Shown: piece after piece, positions 28,000 through 36,850 of the stretch
Layout: each line of letters begins with the position of its first letter
Numbering within the stretch: the first letter of the stretch is position 1
Assembly: GCA_002351535.1 (NCBI GenBank)
Contig: DEGR01000064.1
Span: 124,001 to 188,000, forward strand
Direction of reading: 5' to 3'
From: Lachnospira sp. UBA2821
GTDB taxonomy: Bacteria; Bacillota; Clostridia; Lachnospirales; Lachnospiraceae
DNA length: 64,000 nt
The notes under the pieces: model-generated
What the model saw: the letters and a program-made list of their open reading frames with translations, nothing else
What the model was told of the DNA's origin: nothing
Database searches by the model: none
Position numbers and translations under genes: made by a program

Positions 28000-30333
28000 T
28001 TATTTTGTTTCCCATATAGTTTCAATCTTTATATCCTTATAGAAAAATGTGAGTATTTCTTCATAGTTCATAGTTTCACCCATGACTTTTGCAGCATCCT
28101 GACTCATACCTGCACCATGACCGCATCCTCCGCCTACTATATTATATCCTTCTAATTCTCCATCTTCCACTATCTCATCCAGAACAAAATATGCACTTGG
28201 AAGCATATTCATCGAATCATTAACTGTTCCATCCTGCTTTATAATATTGTTCCCGTAAGGCGATAATATTTTTCTTATATTAAGCTCTCTCAATATTTTT
28301 ACGGTTGCATCACTTCCCGTAATTATTATTTCATTCAGCACACCTCCGTCAAGCCTTTTACCGGTCTTTATATCTATTAATTTTCCAACTGATTCTATCG
28401 GTGTACTCACGAATTCTCCGGATTCATTTCTTGTAAGAACAGCTTCGGGTGATGCGCTGTAAATATCTCCAATATTATTATTTATAGCCTTCTGAAGCGA
28501 AGCAACCGGCATAACAACATTCCATCTGTACCATCCAAATGTACTGTCATATCCGCCCTCATTACTTCTTATGAATTTATCAAATTCACTTTCATCGGTT
28601 AAATCAATATTTCTTCCTTTATCATCAACCATTCTTCCTGAAATATATGGAAGAGGGTCAGAACCCCATATTGCTGATGTTGTGGTGCTTCCACATGAAT
28701 TAGAGAAAAAATATGCCGACACAACTTCATCATTATACATCATAACTTTTCCCTTTGTATCTTCTACAGCTTTAACAGACTCTTCACATTCTGCTGAATT
28801 ATTATATACCTGAAATCTTGTACTATCATCCACATGTGCACCATATTCACTAAGTCCGTTTGCTATAAGATGCTTATAAGCATAACTTCTTGCACACACT
28901 GCCTGAGCCTTCAGTGCCTCAATTCCATAGCTTACAGGCATTTCACTCGGAACAACACTATAAAGATATTCTTCTAGAGAAAGCTCATTTATAATAATCA
29001 GTCCTTCACTACTGTCCGCTACTTCTATACTTCCTCTATATAAAGGATTGCCATATCCCCTCTTCAATGAAGCTATACATATTTTATCAGTTCCATTCTC
29101 CGGTCTGAAACTCACTCTTCCTTTACACAGATAAGGACTGTCACCTGCAATGCTTATAACCGTATTTGCAGGAATCACTTCATTCTTTTCATCATATGAA
29201 ACTATATAATTACCTGTGCACGTAACCGTAACATTATCATGGTACCTTGACTTAAATCCGTTAGATGTAATCAATACACGTATATTTTCTGCCTTTACCT
29301 CCTTATCTATCACCGCAGCACATATTTTCCCGTCTGCCACATATATAGTCTGTGCATCATAACCTACAAGTATCTCATCCTTAGCCGCATCCATAATGCC
29401 GTCTGTATTTCTGTATACTCTGAATCCATCTTCAACAGGTATTCTTCCAAAACCGGCAACTTCTATAAATTCATCTCCGACTTCAAGCACTTTCCCCGAT
29501 ATTGTATCAGCTTTTACACTGACATTTGTTACCTTGTGATTGCCTACTGTTATATCTGCCACAGCATTATTTATATCATTTTTTAATCCATTTACCTCAA
29601 ATGTCCTCGTCACTCCTGAGAAAAACACTGTAATATTATTCTTTTCCGTCTTCTTAATCCACACATTTTTATATTGTATTATCCCTTCTGCAATCGTCCC
29701 AATAGCAATTATCTGATTATCTTTTATATATGCTTCTATTCTTGTGTCCTTATATTTCTCCATATTAACACCAGTATTATTATACATCCCCCTATCCGTA
29801 AGCACAGCAAAAGGCTCTTTGCCTGACATATCTGCGGCAGTCCCTGCTATTGTAAGCAGACATTTTTCAGGTTTGATATCTAAAGATATATTTTCGACAA
29901 TAACTGAATAAATATTAAACCATTCCGCATAACTTAACATTGCATTGTCATCTTTATCTTTTGTAATATCATCAATAATATTTCCGGATATCCCCATATT
30001 TTTCATTAGTCTCTTTGTTTCCGAATATGTAAATGCCGATTTCATTTTTTTATGTTTTGCCTCAAATACTTTTATTTCCGGCTTTTCTTTTATAAGAATA
30101 TCCACATATTTCTCATACCACTGCGAACCGCTTACGCCCGCAAAATAGTCTTCGTCTACACTGTCACACTGACTCTGTGTAAAATACAATAGCGCTATTG
30201 ACTTTGCAACCTGTGCCTTAGTAAGTTCTATATCCCCTTTATACTCTTTTCCATCATTAAATACCAGCTTTCCAAATACTAATATAATAAGTGCTGCAAT
30301 GCTTATTATAGCTATAATTACCCGTTTCTTCAT
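28000..30333 (-). CDS. SpoIID/LytB domain protein
   Basis: 777 residues with an N-terminal signal or anchor helix (MKKRVIIAIISIAALIILVF). Residues 30-400 are a polar region unlike known enzymes, beginning with an SLH-like helix stretch. The SpoIID domain follows: IINELSLEEYLYSVVPSEMP, ALKAQAVCARSYAY and FFSNSCGSTTTSAIWG are classic, and it ends GGGCGHGAGMSQDAAKVM. SpoIID is the lytic transglycosylase that trims peptidoglycan during spore engulfment. This protein is about twice the length of SpoIID itself, so it is a SpoIID-domain relative and not necessarily the sporulation gene. The ATG at 30333 has GGAG 5 bases upstream. In-frame starts further up lack one. Confidence 0.88.
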   Translation of the reverse strand: MKKRVIIAIISIAALIILVFGKLVFNDGKEYKGDIELTKAQVAKSIALLYFTQSQCDSVDEDYFAGVSGSQWYEKYVDILIKEKPEIKVFEAKHKKMKSAFTYSETKRLMKNMGISGNIIDDITKDKDDNAMLSYAEWFNIYSVIVENISLDIKPEKCLLTIAGTAADMSGKEPFAVLTDRGMYNNTGVNMEKYKDTRIEAYIKDNQIIAIGTIAEGIIQYKNVWIKKTEKNNITVFFSGVTRTFEVNGLKNDINNAVADITVGNHKVTNVSVKADTISGKVLEVGDEFIEVAGFGRIPVEDGFRVYRNTDGIMDAAKDEILVGYDAQTIYVADGKICAAVIDKEVKAENIRVLITSNGFKSRYHDNVTVTCTGNYIVSYDEKNEVIPANTVISIAGDSPYLCKGRVSFRPENGTDKICIASLKRGYGNPLYRGSIEVADSSEGLIIINELSLEEYLYSVVPSEMPVSYGIEALKAQAVCARSYAYKHLIANGLSEYGAHVDDSTRFQVYNNSAECEESVKAVEDTKGKVMMYNDEVVSAYFFSNSCGSTTTSAIWGSDPLPYISGRMVDDKGRNIDLTDESEFDKFIRSNEGGYDSTFGWYRWNVVMPVASLQKAINNNIGDIYSASPEAVLTRNESGEFVSTPIESVGKLIDIKTGKRLDGGVLNEIIITGSDATVKILRELNIRKILSPYGNNIIKQDGTVNDSMNMLPSAYFVLDEIVEDGELEGYNIVGGGCGHGAGMSQDAAKVMGETMNYEEILTFFYKDIKIETIWETK

Positions 30334-30383
30334 TTTTGCTCCATACATTCCTTTATATACAATCACTCATTACCCATACAATA

Positions 30384-30414
30384 CTAAAAGCAGCACATAT
30401 GTGCTGCTTTTTTT
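30384..30414. terminator. Terminator hairpin after 6S RNA
   Basis: The perfect palindrome AGCAGCACATATGTGCTGCT (30389-30408) is flanked by A4 on the left and T7 on the right. The U-tract is short for minus-strand transcripts, but the position right after the 6S closing stem fits its 3' end. Confidence 0.7.
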
Positions 30415-30618
30415 ATCTTGCATATTCCCAAAATGCCGGTTCCTGTTATTTTGAGTCCTAGCGTTGCTAGGTGGGTAACCGCAACATAACACTCTGCCTT
30501 CCACTCTTATCGGAGGCTTGACATCATATTATGTGATATAAGAATCCCTGTTCAAAAATGTAGGTTCAAAATCACAGAAGTTGTCGAACATCCCAGGGTA
30601 TGCGTCATGTTTTTTAAT
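30386..30618 (-). ncRNA. ssrS: 6S RNA
   Basis: The minus strand has the 6S signature. CCTGGGATGTTCG near the 5' end pairs with ACCGGCATTTTGGG near the 3' end: GGGATG pairs with CATTTT and CCC with GGG, forming the closing stem. Inside are TTTTGAACCT and GGTTACCCACCT, a hairpin CCTAGC-AAC-GCTAGG, and GGACTCAAAAT, all as in Firmicute 6S RNA. A consensus promoter precedes it and a hairpin follows. 6S RNA binds the housekeeping RNA polymerase as an open-promoter mimic in stationary phase. The ends are approximate and the family was assigned from memory of the consensus. Confidence 0.8.
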
Positions 30619-30624
30619 AACTTA

Positions 30625-30653
30625 AGTATACTCTATTGTATGTCATATTTCAA
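30625..30653 (-). promoter_or_regulatory. 6S RNA promoter
   Basis: TTGAAA (30648-30653) and TATACT (30625-30630) on the minus strand with a 17-base spacer. The predicted start near 30618 precedes the 6S closing stem by a few bases. It lies just beyond the stop of the Fn3-M15 gene. Confidence 0.8.
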
Positions 30654-30668
30654 GAAAAAATTCATAGT

Positions 30669-32123
30669 TTATCCACCAAAATAAGAAAAATGCATATAGT
30701 CTTTTCTATATCCCCAGTCGCCCTGATAGAATCCATATTTTTTAAGTATTCTGGCAACCTCACCATCCAACGGAATCGAATATGGATTCTCATATGGTTT
30801 CCAGAATGAACCAGCTACTACTGTGTCTCCATCCATCATACAGTTCTCATTCGAATTAATATCTATGGCTATTCCAAGACAATGTTCCGATGTTGAATTA
30901 TCTCCTCTCCAGCTATATGCTCCAATTTCATGAATTGGAAATTTCTCATTGCCATTGTATATCTCCTCAAATGCCTGTTTAACACTCTCAGAAATATATT
31001 TATTTACTTTGAATGATTTATTCTTTGTAACCTTATTGCCATTACTGTCAAAATCCCATACCCGTATAGTTATTGTAACCTGATTCTGCTCTGATGCTGC
31101 CTGGGTTCCATAATTTGCTTCACTGTAATGTATTCTTTTTTCTCTATGCTCAAATGATTCATTGTCATATGTATAGTAATCTACATAACCACCTTTTGCT
31201 TTTGAAAACTCACTTCTTATACATTTATTTCCTATCTTTACATTTGCCTTTATTTTGTACGAATAATATATACCATTATTCACATCACCAAATGTATAAC
31301 TTGTGGCTTTTGTTGTCATAACTTTTCTGTAGGAATTGCTGTTTCCCTCAGCTCTGTATATTGTATAGCTCTGTGCTCCCATGGCAGGTGCCCAGCTTAC
31401 ATTCTCACTCGTCGGTCCATATACAACTATTGAAGGTCTTCCCGGTTTACATGGAGCGATTACTACAGATACTTTTTTAGAGCCTCCGGCATAAACTGTT
31501 TTACCTGTAGTATTCCTGTATGCCTTAACTATATAATAATATCTTTTTCCAACAGTAAGCCCTTTATCCGTGTATCTCACACTTTTTGACCTGTCAACTT
31601 TCTTAATGAGAGTATATCCTCCTTTTGCCTTATCTGAACGATATATCTCATATCCTGTTGAGCCTTCTACCCTGTTCCATGTAATAAGTGCACTGTCTGC
31701 ATTTTTTGAAATAACTTTTTTTATTGATGCTGCACCAAGCTTTGGTCTTGCTCCTGCTATTGCAGAAGTCACGCCATAATATCTCTTTTTGCCATACTTC
31801 TCAAATGTCTGAACTTTATAATAATATACTTTACCTGACTTTAATTTTGTATCTCTGTATGTCCAGCTGTTTCCGTATCTTTCAATCACTTTGATTTTCT
31901 TATAACCACTGTTTTTCGATGTGGAACGGAATATCGCAACACCGGAATGCCAGTAATTTCCTGTATTGGCATTAATTGTGACTGTATTGTATCCAACACT
32001 TTTTATAGCCGCATTACACTGTGATGTATCCGCCTTAGCTTCTGTCGGATATCCTGCTGCAATTGCCATTACCACAATAATGGCTGCTATCACTGCAAAT
32101 CTCTTCTTCGTAAAATTTTCCAT
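30669..32123 (-). CDS. Secreted Fn3-repeat protein with M15 (VanY-like) peptidase domain
   Basis: 484 residues with a signal peptide (FAVIAAIIVVMAIAAGYPTEAKA, about 9-31). Three Fn3-like modules follow (about 35-320), each with the YEIYRS/YKIKA and YYYKV-type strands. The C-terminal 150 residues form a D-Ala-D-Ala/L,D carboxypeptidase-like M15 domain. The zinc motif SEHCLGIAIDI matches SxHxxGxAxD, and KDYMHFSYFGG carries the last His. It probably trims peptidoglycan stem peptides outside the cell. The ATG follows GGGAGGAG at 11 bases. Its Fn3 repeats resemble those of the cysteine protease at 1.7-4.8 kb. Confidence 0.87.
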   Translation of the reverse strand: MENFTKKRFAVIAAIIVVMAIAAGYPTEAKADTSQCNAAIKSVGYNTVTINANTGNYWHSGVAIFRSTSKNSGYKKIKVIERYGNSWTYRDTKLKSGKVYYYKVQTFEKYGKKRYYGVTSAIAGARPKLGAASIKKVISKNADSALITWNRVEGSTGYEIYRSDKAKGGYTLIKKVDRSKSVRYTDKGLTVGKRYYYIVKAYRNTTGKTVYAGGSKKVSVVIAPCKPGRPSIVVYGPTSENVSWAPAMGAQSYTIYRAEGNSNSYRKVMTTKATSYTFGDVNNGIYYSYKIKANVKIGNKCIRSEFSKAKGGYVDYYTYDNESFEHREKRIHYSEANYGTQAASEQNQVTITIRVWDFDSNGNKVTKNKSFKVNKYISESVKQAFEEIYNGNEKFPIHEIGAYSWRGDNSTSEHCLGIAIDINSNENCMMDGDTVVAGSFWKPYENPYSIPLDGEVARILKKYGFYQGDWGYRKDYMHFSYFGG

Positions 32124-32146
32124 ATAAATATTTTCTCCTCCCGTAA

Positions 32147-32971
32147 TTATAAAACACCGGAACTATTTAATATTGCCTCTGTCATCTGCACAGCTCTTTT
32201 ATTCTCTTTGACATCATGAACCCTTACAAAGCTGCATCCTTTTATTACACCAATAACAGAAGTTGCGACTGTTCCTTCCATTCTCTCTCCAACAGGCACA
32301 TCCAGTGTAAGCCCTATCATTGATTTTCTTGAAGTGCCAAGAAGTACCGGATAACCAAGTATAGATAAAAGCTCAAGATTATTTGTTATCTGAAGATTCA
32401 TGTTAAGGTCTTTTCCGAATCCAACTCCGGGGTCAAGTATTATTCTGTCATCTGCAACACCTGCTCTGTGTGCAATATTTACACTTTCCTGCAAATCAGA
32501 AAGAACATCTGCAAGATAATTGTCATAAGGATTTTTTTCTAAATCCCTGTTATGCATAAGGCAGCATGCTACACCTGTATTTGCAACTACATCAGCTATT
32601 TTTGTATCATACTTAAATCCCCATATATCATTTACAAGTGTACTTCCTGCTTCCACAGCAGCTTTAGCAACTGCTGATTTGTATGTATCAATCGACACTG
32701 GTACATCGAATTCCTTCACAAGTGCCTCTATAACCGGTACAACTCTTTTAATCTCTTCATCATCGGGTATTAATGTATATCCCGGTCTTGTAGATTCTCC
32801 TCCAACATCTATTATGTCTGCGCCATCTTTTATCATATTCTCTGCATGCTTTAGTGCATTGTCGATACTGTTAAACTTTCCTCCATCCGAAAATGAATCC
32901 GGTGTAACATTCAATATTCCCATAATATATGTCTTATTCTCTGTGTCAAACTCTCTGCTGCCTATCTTCAT
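32147..32971 (-). CDS. folP: Dihydropteroate synthase
   Basis: A 274-residue TIM-barrel enzyme. YIMGILNVTPDSFSDGGKF holds the pyrophosphate-binding loop. DIIDVGGESTRPGY, LDPGVGFGKDLNMN and GTSRKSMIG are the other conserved blocks. It condenses p-aminobenzoate with dihydropterin pyrophosphate, the sulfonamide-sensitive step. It lies 48 bases after folC on the same strand, and dihydrofolate reductase is in the window at 47 kb. GAGGA precedes the ATG at 7 bases. Confidence 0.97.
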   Translation of the reverse strand: MKIGSREFDTENKTYIMGILNVTPDSFSDGGKFNSIDNALKHAENMIKDGADIIDVGGESTRPGYTLIPDDEEIKRVVPVIEALVKEFDVPVSIDTYKSAVAKAAVEAGSTLVNDIWGFKYDTKIADVVANTGVACCLMHNRDLEKNPYDNYLADVLSDLQESVNIAHRAGVADDRIILDPGVGFGKDLNMNLQITNNLELLSILGYPVLLGTSRKSMIGLTLDVPVGERMEGTVATSVIGVIKGCSFVRVHDVKENKRAVQMTEAILNSSGVL

Positions 32972-33019
32972 CTTTTCATCCTCATTTCTGTGCGGTCATG
33001 CCGCAACGATATTCTTTCC

Positions 33020-34330
33020 TTATAACAAACGTTTTTTGATGCATCCCACCACATCACCAAGATATGACAATGAACCAAATGCAATAATGACACTTTTATT
33101 TTTTTCTTTTGCAGTATCATCAGTTGCACATTTCATTGCCATGTTAACACTGTCACATGCTGTAGCTATATCTCTTCTTTTATTTATAGTTTCCGCCAGT
33201 TCAGAGGCATCAAGTGCCCTTGCATTATCAGGCGTTACTGTATAAATGTGTTCTGCACCTTCTATAATATACTCCAGTTCCCTTTCAAAATCTTTGTCTT
33301 TAAACACCCCCATAACATAAATCTTTTTATATCCCTTAAAATACATATCAATAGTATCACTAAGCCTTTTTACTGCATCCGGATTATGTGCACCATCTAT
33401 GTATATAAGTGGTCTGTCACATATTTTCTGGAAACGTCCGGGCCATTTGGTATCGGCAAGTCCGTTTCTAATGTGCAAATCATTTATATTATATTGCATT
33501 CTATTAAGCATTTCAATAATTTCTACAGCCACACAGGCATTGTTAACCTGTATCATTCCCTTAAGTGTTATTATAAGATTATCATACTTTTTGCCCGATA
33601 CCTTTGAACAGTAACTAAATGTTGTTCTTTCATTATCATACTCTGTTATCTCAGGAATGGCTGTCACCACCATCTCTGCTTTCACCTCATCCGCTTTCTG
33701 CCTTATAATATCAAGAACTTCTTTATCCTGATTATAGATTACAACAGGACAGTTTTTCTTAATAATTCCCGCTTTTTCTGATGCTATACTTTCTATTGTA
33801 TTACCAAGAAATGCCATATGGTCCATACTTACTGACATAATAGCAGCTACAAGTACACTGTCACATACATTCGTGGCATCCAGCCGTCCCCCCATTCCTG
33901 CTTCTGCTATAACAATGTCACAGTTTTTTCTGACAAAATAGTCAAATGCCAGAGCCGTCTCAATCTCAAATGCTGTTGGAAGAGGCTCTTTATCTTCTCT
34001 CATACTGTCATATATTTCTTTAATCTTTGTTATTCCTTCTGCATATTCATCCTCCCCAATATTTACACCATCTGTCCGTATTCTCTCAAGATATTCAAAC
34101 ACACTTGGCGAATTATAAGTTCCAACCTTATATCCCGCTTTATTTAATATACTTAAAAGATATGCCGTAACCGAACCTTTTCCATTAGTTCCTGCAACAT
34201 GTATTATCTTTAGTTTATCCTGTGGATTGCCCATTTTAAACAGAAGTGTCCTGATGGCATCTAACCCCGGGACACTTCCTTTCTCCATGGTTATCCTGTC
34301 TATGAATTGTCTTGCTTCTCTATAATTCAT
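33020..34330 (-). CDS. folC: Folylpolyglutamate / dihydrofolate synthase
   Basis: A 436-residue Mur-ligase-type enzyme. HVAGTNGKGSVTAYLLSIL is the P-loop. SMDHMAFLGNTIESIASEKAGIIK and YIDGAHNPDAVKRL are the family blocks. It adds glutamate to folates and, in the bifunctional form, to dihydropteroate from FolP. The start at 34330 (MNYREARQFID) matches the usual family N terminus and has AGAGGA upstream. An alternative ATG at 34351 forms a 4-base ATGA overlap with the parC stop and would add MNRGWLC. Either way translation may be coupled to parC. Confidence 0.95.
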   Translation of the reverse strand: MNYREARQFIDRITMEKGSVPGLDAIRTLLFKMGNPQDKLKIIHVAGTNGKGSVTAYLLSILNKAGYKVGTYNSPSVFEYLERIRTDGVNIGEDEYAEGITKIKEIYDSMREDKEPLPTAFEIETALAFDYFVRKNCDIVIAEAGMGGRLDATNVCDSVLVAAIMSVSMDHMAFLGNTIESIASEKAGIIKKNCPVVIYNQDKEVLDIIRQKADEVKAEMVVTAIPEITEYDNERTTFSYCSKVSGKKYDNLIITLKGMIQVNNACVAVEIIEMLNRMQYNINDLHIRNGLADTKWPGRFQKICDRPLIYIDGAHNPDAVKRLSDTIDMYFKGYKKIYVMGVFKDKDFERELEYIIEGAEHIYTVTPDNARALDASELAETINKRRDIATACDSVNMAMKCATDDTAKEKNKSVIIAFGSLSYLGDVVGCIKKRLL

Positions 34331-34347
34331 ACATAACCATCCTCTAT

Positions 34348-36831
34348 TCATTTTCCTCTGACTTTAGTTCCTTTTGCTCCTCTTTTATTAGTCTTAAGAC
34401 TTCTCAAAGCAACTTCTTTGCCATTACTTTTTACTGTTATATTATCTCCTGCATCTATTACATAAACATGTTTTATTTCATCATCTTCACCAAGCTTGAT
34501 TCCCTTAACACCGATAGCTCCCTTCTTCTTCTCCGGAATTTCATTAAGCTTAAATCTTAAGAATACCCCGTTCTGCGTCTGAAGTACCACTATCTGGTCG
34601 GACACTATCCCTTCATCGGATGCCTGAACATTAGTTACACCTGTACCGCCGGCGATATCATTTACTGCAAAATCAAATGACATCTGCTCATTCATATCCA
34701 TGTCTGTTGACATATCCATATCATCTGAACCGCCTGTGAACATCATCTGACTGTCAGGCATATCTGAACCACCTGTAAACATCAATGATTCTTCCCCCGC
34801 ATCAGGCTGTAGATTTTGCACACCTTCAGCGGTAATTGCTTCTGTAATAACTATGCTCACCACACTGTCAGCCTCTGTCAATTTAGTTGCTGCAACAGTC
34901 TTTTTAGATACATCGAATTCACTTCCGTCAACAAGTTTCATCATTCCAAGTCTCGTTGTAAACAGAAGCTTTTCATTCATTATACTATCCCTGCTTCTTA
35001 TAAATATTATATTTTCACCCTTACTGTCATAATTACCAAGATTATCTATAGGCGTACCCTTATCCCTGAATCTTACAAAAGGTATATCCATAACTTTAAC
35101 AGAATGCATCATACCGGTATCCGTAAAAATACATACTTTGTCTGTATTCATGCAATGGAATACATATTTATTTTCTTTATCAGCAGCCTCGGAGTTCCTG
35201 TCATAAGCAGCTACATCTATAGTCTTTGCATAGCCAAATCTGTCCATAAGAAATACAACTTCCTGCTCGACTACAGGATTTTCCTCATACACAGCCGCAC
35301 TTGCATCTGTAATAACAGTCTTTCTGTCTACTCCATACTCTTTCTTAATTGCAAGAAGTTCCTTCTTAATAACCTTCGCCATAGCCTTTCTGTTATTAAG
35401 TATTTCCTCATATCCGGCAATCCTCTCTAATATAGCTTCATATTCTTTCTGAAGTGCAAGTATCTCTAACCCTATAAGTTTATATAATCTCAGTTCAAGT
35501 ATTGCCTGTGCCTGCTTCTCGGTAAAATTAAGGTTTCCTGCATAAAGCTCTGACTCTTTGTGTTTAAATGTTATATTGTCAGTCACACCATTGATAAGAC
35601 AGTTCTTAGCATCCTTAAGGCTCTTGCTTCCCCTTAATATCTCGATAATAAGATCTATCATATCGCATGCCCTTATAAGACCTTCTTTTATCTCTTTCTG
35701 CTCTCTTTCTTTTTTCAGAAGAGTGGTGTATTTTCTTGTCTGTAATTCATACTGAAAATCCACATTATGCTTAATTATTTCCTTAAGTCCGAGAACTTCC
35801 GGACGTTTATCCACAATAGTAAGCATATTCACACCAAAACTGTCCTCTAATCTTGTCTTCTTATATAACATATTTTCCAGTTTATGAACATCTGCATTCT
35901 TCTTCAGTTCAAGTACTATTCTTATACCTTCCTTAGAAGACTGGTTTGATATATCAACTATATCCTGTGTCTTTTTATTCTCTATAAGTGCAACAACATC
36001 AGATATAAACTTTCCTATATTTGCTCCTATCATTGTATATGGAATCTGTGTAATAACTAATTTGTCCTTATCCTGACGATTAGCTGCTTTCTCGAATTCA
36101 ACCTTACCTCTTAATTTTATCTTACCGGTTCCACTCTCATAAATATTCAGTAATTCACTTTTATTAACTACAATTCCACCTGTTGGAAAATCAGGACCTT
36201 TGATATGCTCCATAAGCTCCTTAGTCGTTATATCATTATTATCCATGTATGCTATAACACCATCGATAACTTCTGAGAGATTATGTGTCGGAATACTTGT
36301 AGTCATACCTACCGCTATACCTTCTGCTCCATTAATAAGCACATTAGGTACTCTTACCGGTAATACTTCCGGTTCCTTCTCTGTCTCATCAAAATTAGGC
36401 ACAAAATCAACCACATCTTTGTCAAGGTCAGCAAGATATACATCCTGCGTAAACTTCTTAAGTTTAGCCTCTGTATATCGCATTGCAGCGGCTCCATCTC
36501 CCTCGATTGAGCCAAAGTTACCATGTCCGTCAACAAGTGCCATACCCTTTTTAAAATCCTGCTCTAACACAACTAATGCATCATATATAGAACTATCGCC
36601 ATGTGGATGATATTTACCCATGGCATCACCTACGATACGTGCCGACTTTCTGTGTGGTTTGTCATAATTAAGCCCAAGCTGGTCCATTGCATACAATACT
36701 CTTCTCTGAACCGGTTTAAGTCCGTCCCTTATATCGGGAACTGCCCTCTGACAAATAACACTCATTGAATAGTCTATATATGATTTCTGCATCACCTCAG
36801 AATACTCTGACGTAATTATCTGCTCACTCAT
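34348..36831 (-). CDS. parC: Type IIA topoisomerase subunit A (ParC-like)
   Basis: 827 residues. The breakage-reunion core is complete, with KPVQRRVLYAM, YHPHGDSSIYDALV and the active-site Tyr in AAAMRYTEAKL. The C-terminal pinwheel lacks a QRRGGxG gyrase box, so topoisomerase IV is more likely than gyrase. An unusual Asp/Met-rich insertion at about 683-720 holds two copies of MFTGGSD. It is encoded right after parE (20 bases) as an operon pair. It decatenates chromosomes with ParE and is a quinolone target. Confidence 0.85.
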   Translation of the reverse strand: MSEQIITSEYSEVMQKSYIDYSMSVICQRAVPDIRDGLKPVQRRVLYAMDQLGLNYDKPHRKSARIVGDAMGKYHPHGDSSIYDALVVLEQDFKKGMALVDGHGNFGSIEGDGAAAMRYTEAKLKKFTQDVYLADLDKDVVDFVPNFDETEKEPEVLPVRVPNVLINGAEGIAVGMTTSIPTHNLSEVIDGVIAYMDNNDITTKELMEHIKGPDFPTGGIVVNKSELLNIYESGTGKIKLRGKVEFEKAANRQDKDKLVITQIPYTMIGANIGKFISDVVALIENKKTQDIVDISNQSSKEGIRIVLELKKNADVHKLENMLYKKTRLEDSFGVNMLTIVDKRPEVLGLKEIIKHNVDFQYELQTRKYTTLLKKEREQKEIKEGLIRACDMIDLIIEILRGSKSLKDAKNCLINGVTDNITFKHKESELYAGNLNFTEKQAQAILELRLYKLIGLEILALQKEYEAILERIAGYEEILNNRKAMAKVIKKELLAIKKEYGVDRKTVITDASAAVYEENPVVEQEVVFLMDRFGYAKTIDVAAYDRNSEAADKENKYVFHCMNTDKVCIFTDTGMMHSVKVMDIPFVRFRDKGTPIDNLGNYDSKGENIIFIRSRDSIMNEKLLFTTRLGMMKLVDGSEFDVSKKTVAATKLTEADSVVSIVITEAITAEGVQNLQPDAGEESLMFTGGSDMPDSQMMFTGGSDDMDMSTDMDMNEQMSFDFAVNDIAGGTGVTNVQASDEGIVSDQIVVLQTQNGVFLRFKLNEIPEKKKGAIGVKGIKLGEDDEIKHVYVIDAGDNITVKSNGKEVALRSLKTNKRGAKGTKVRGK

Positions 36832-36850
36832 CTTTTATTATTCTCCATTC

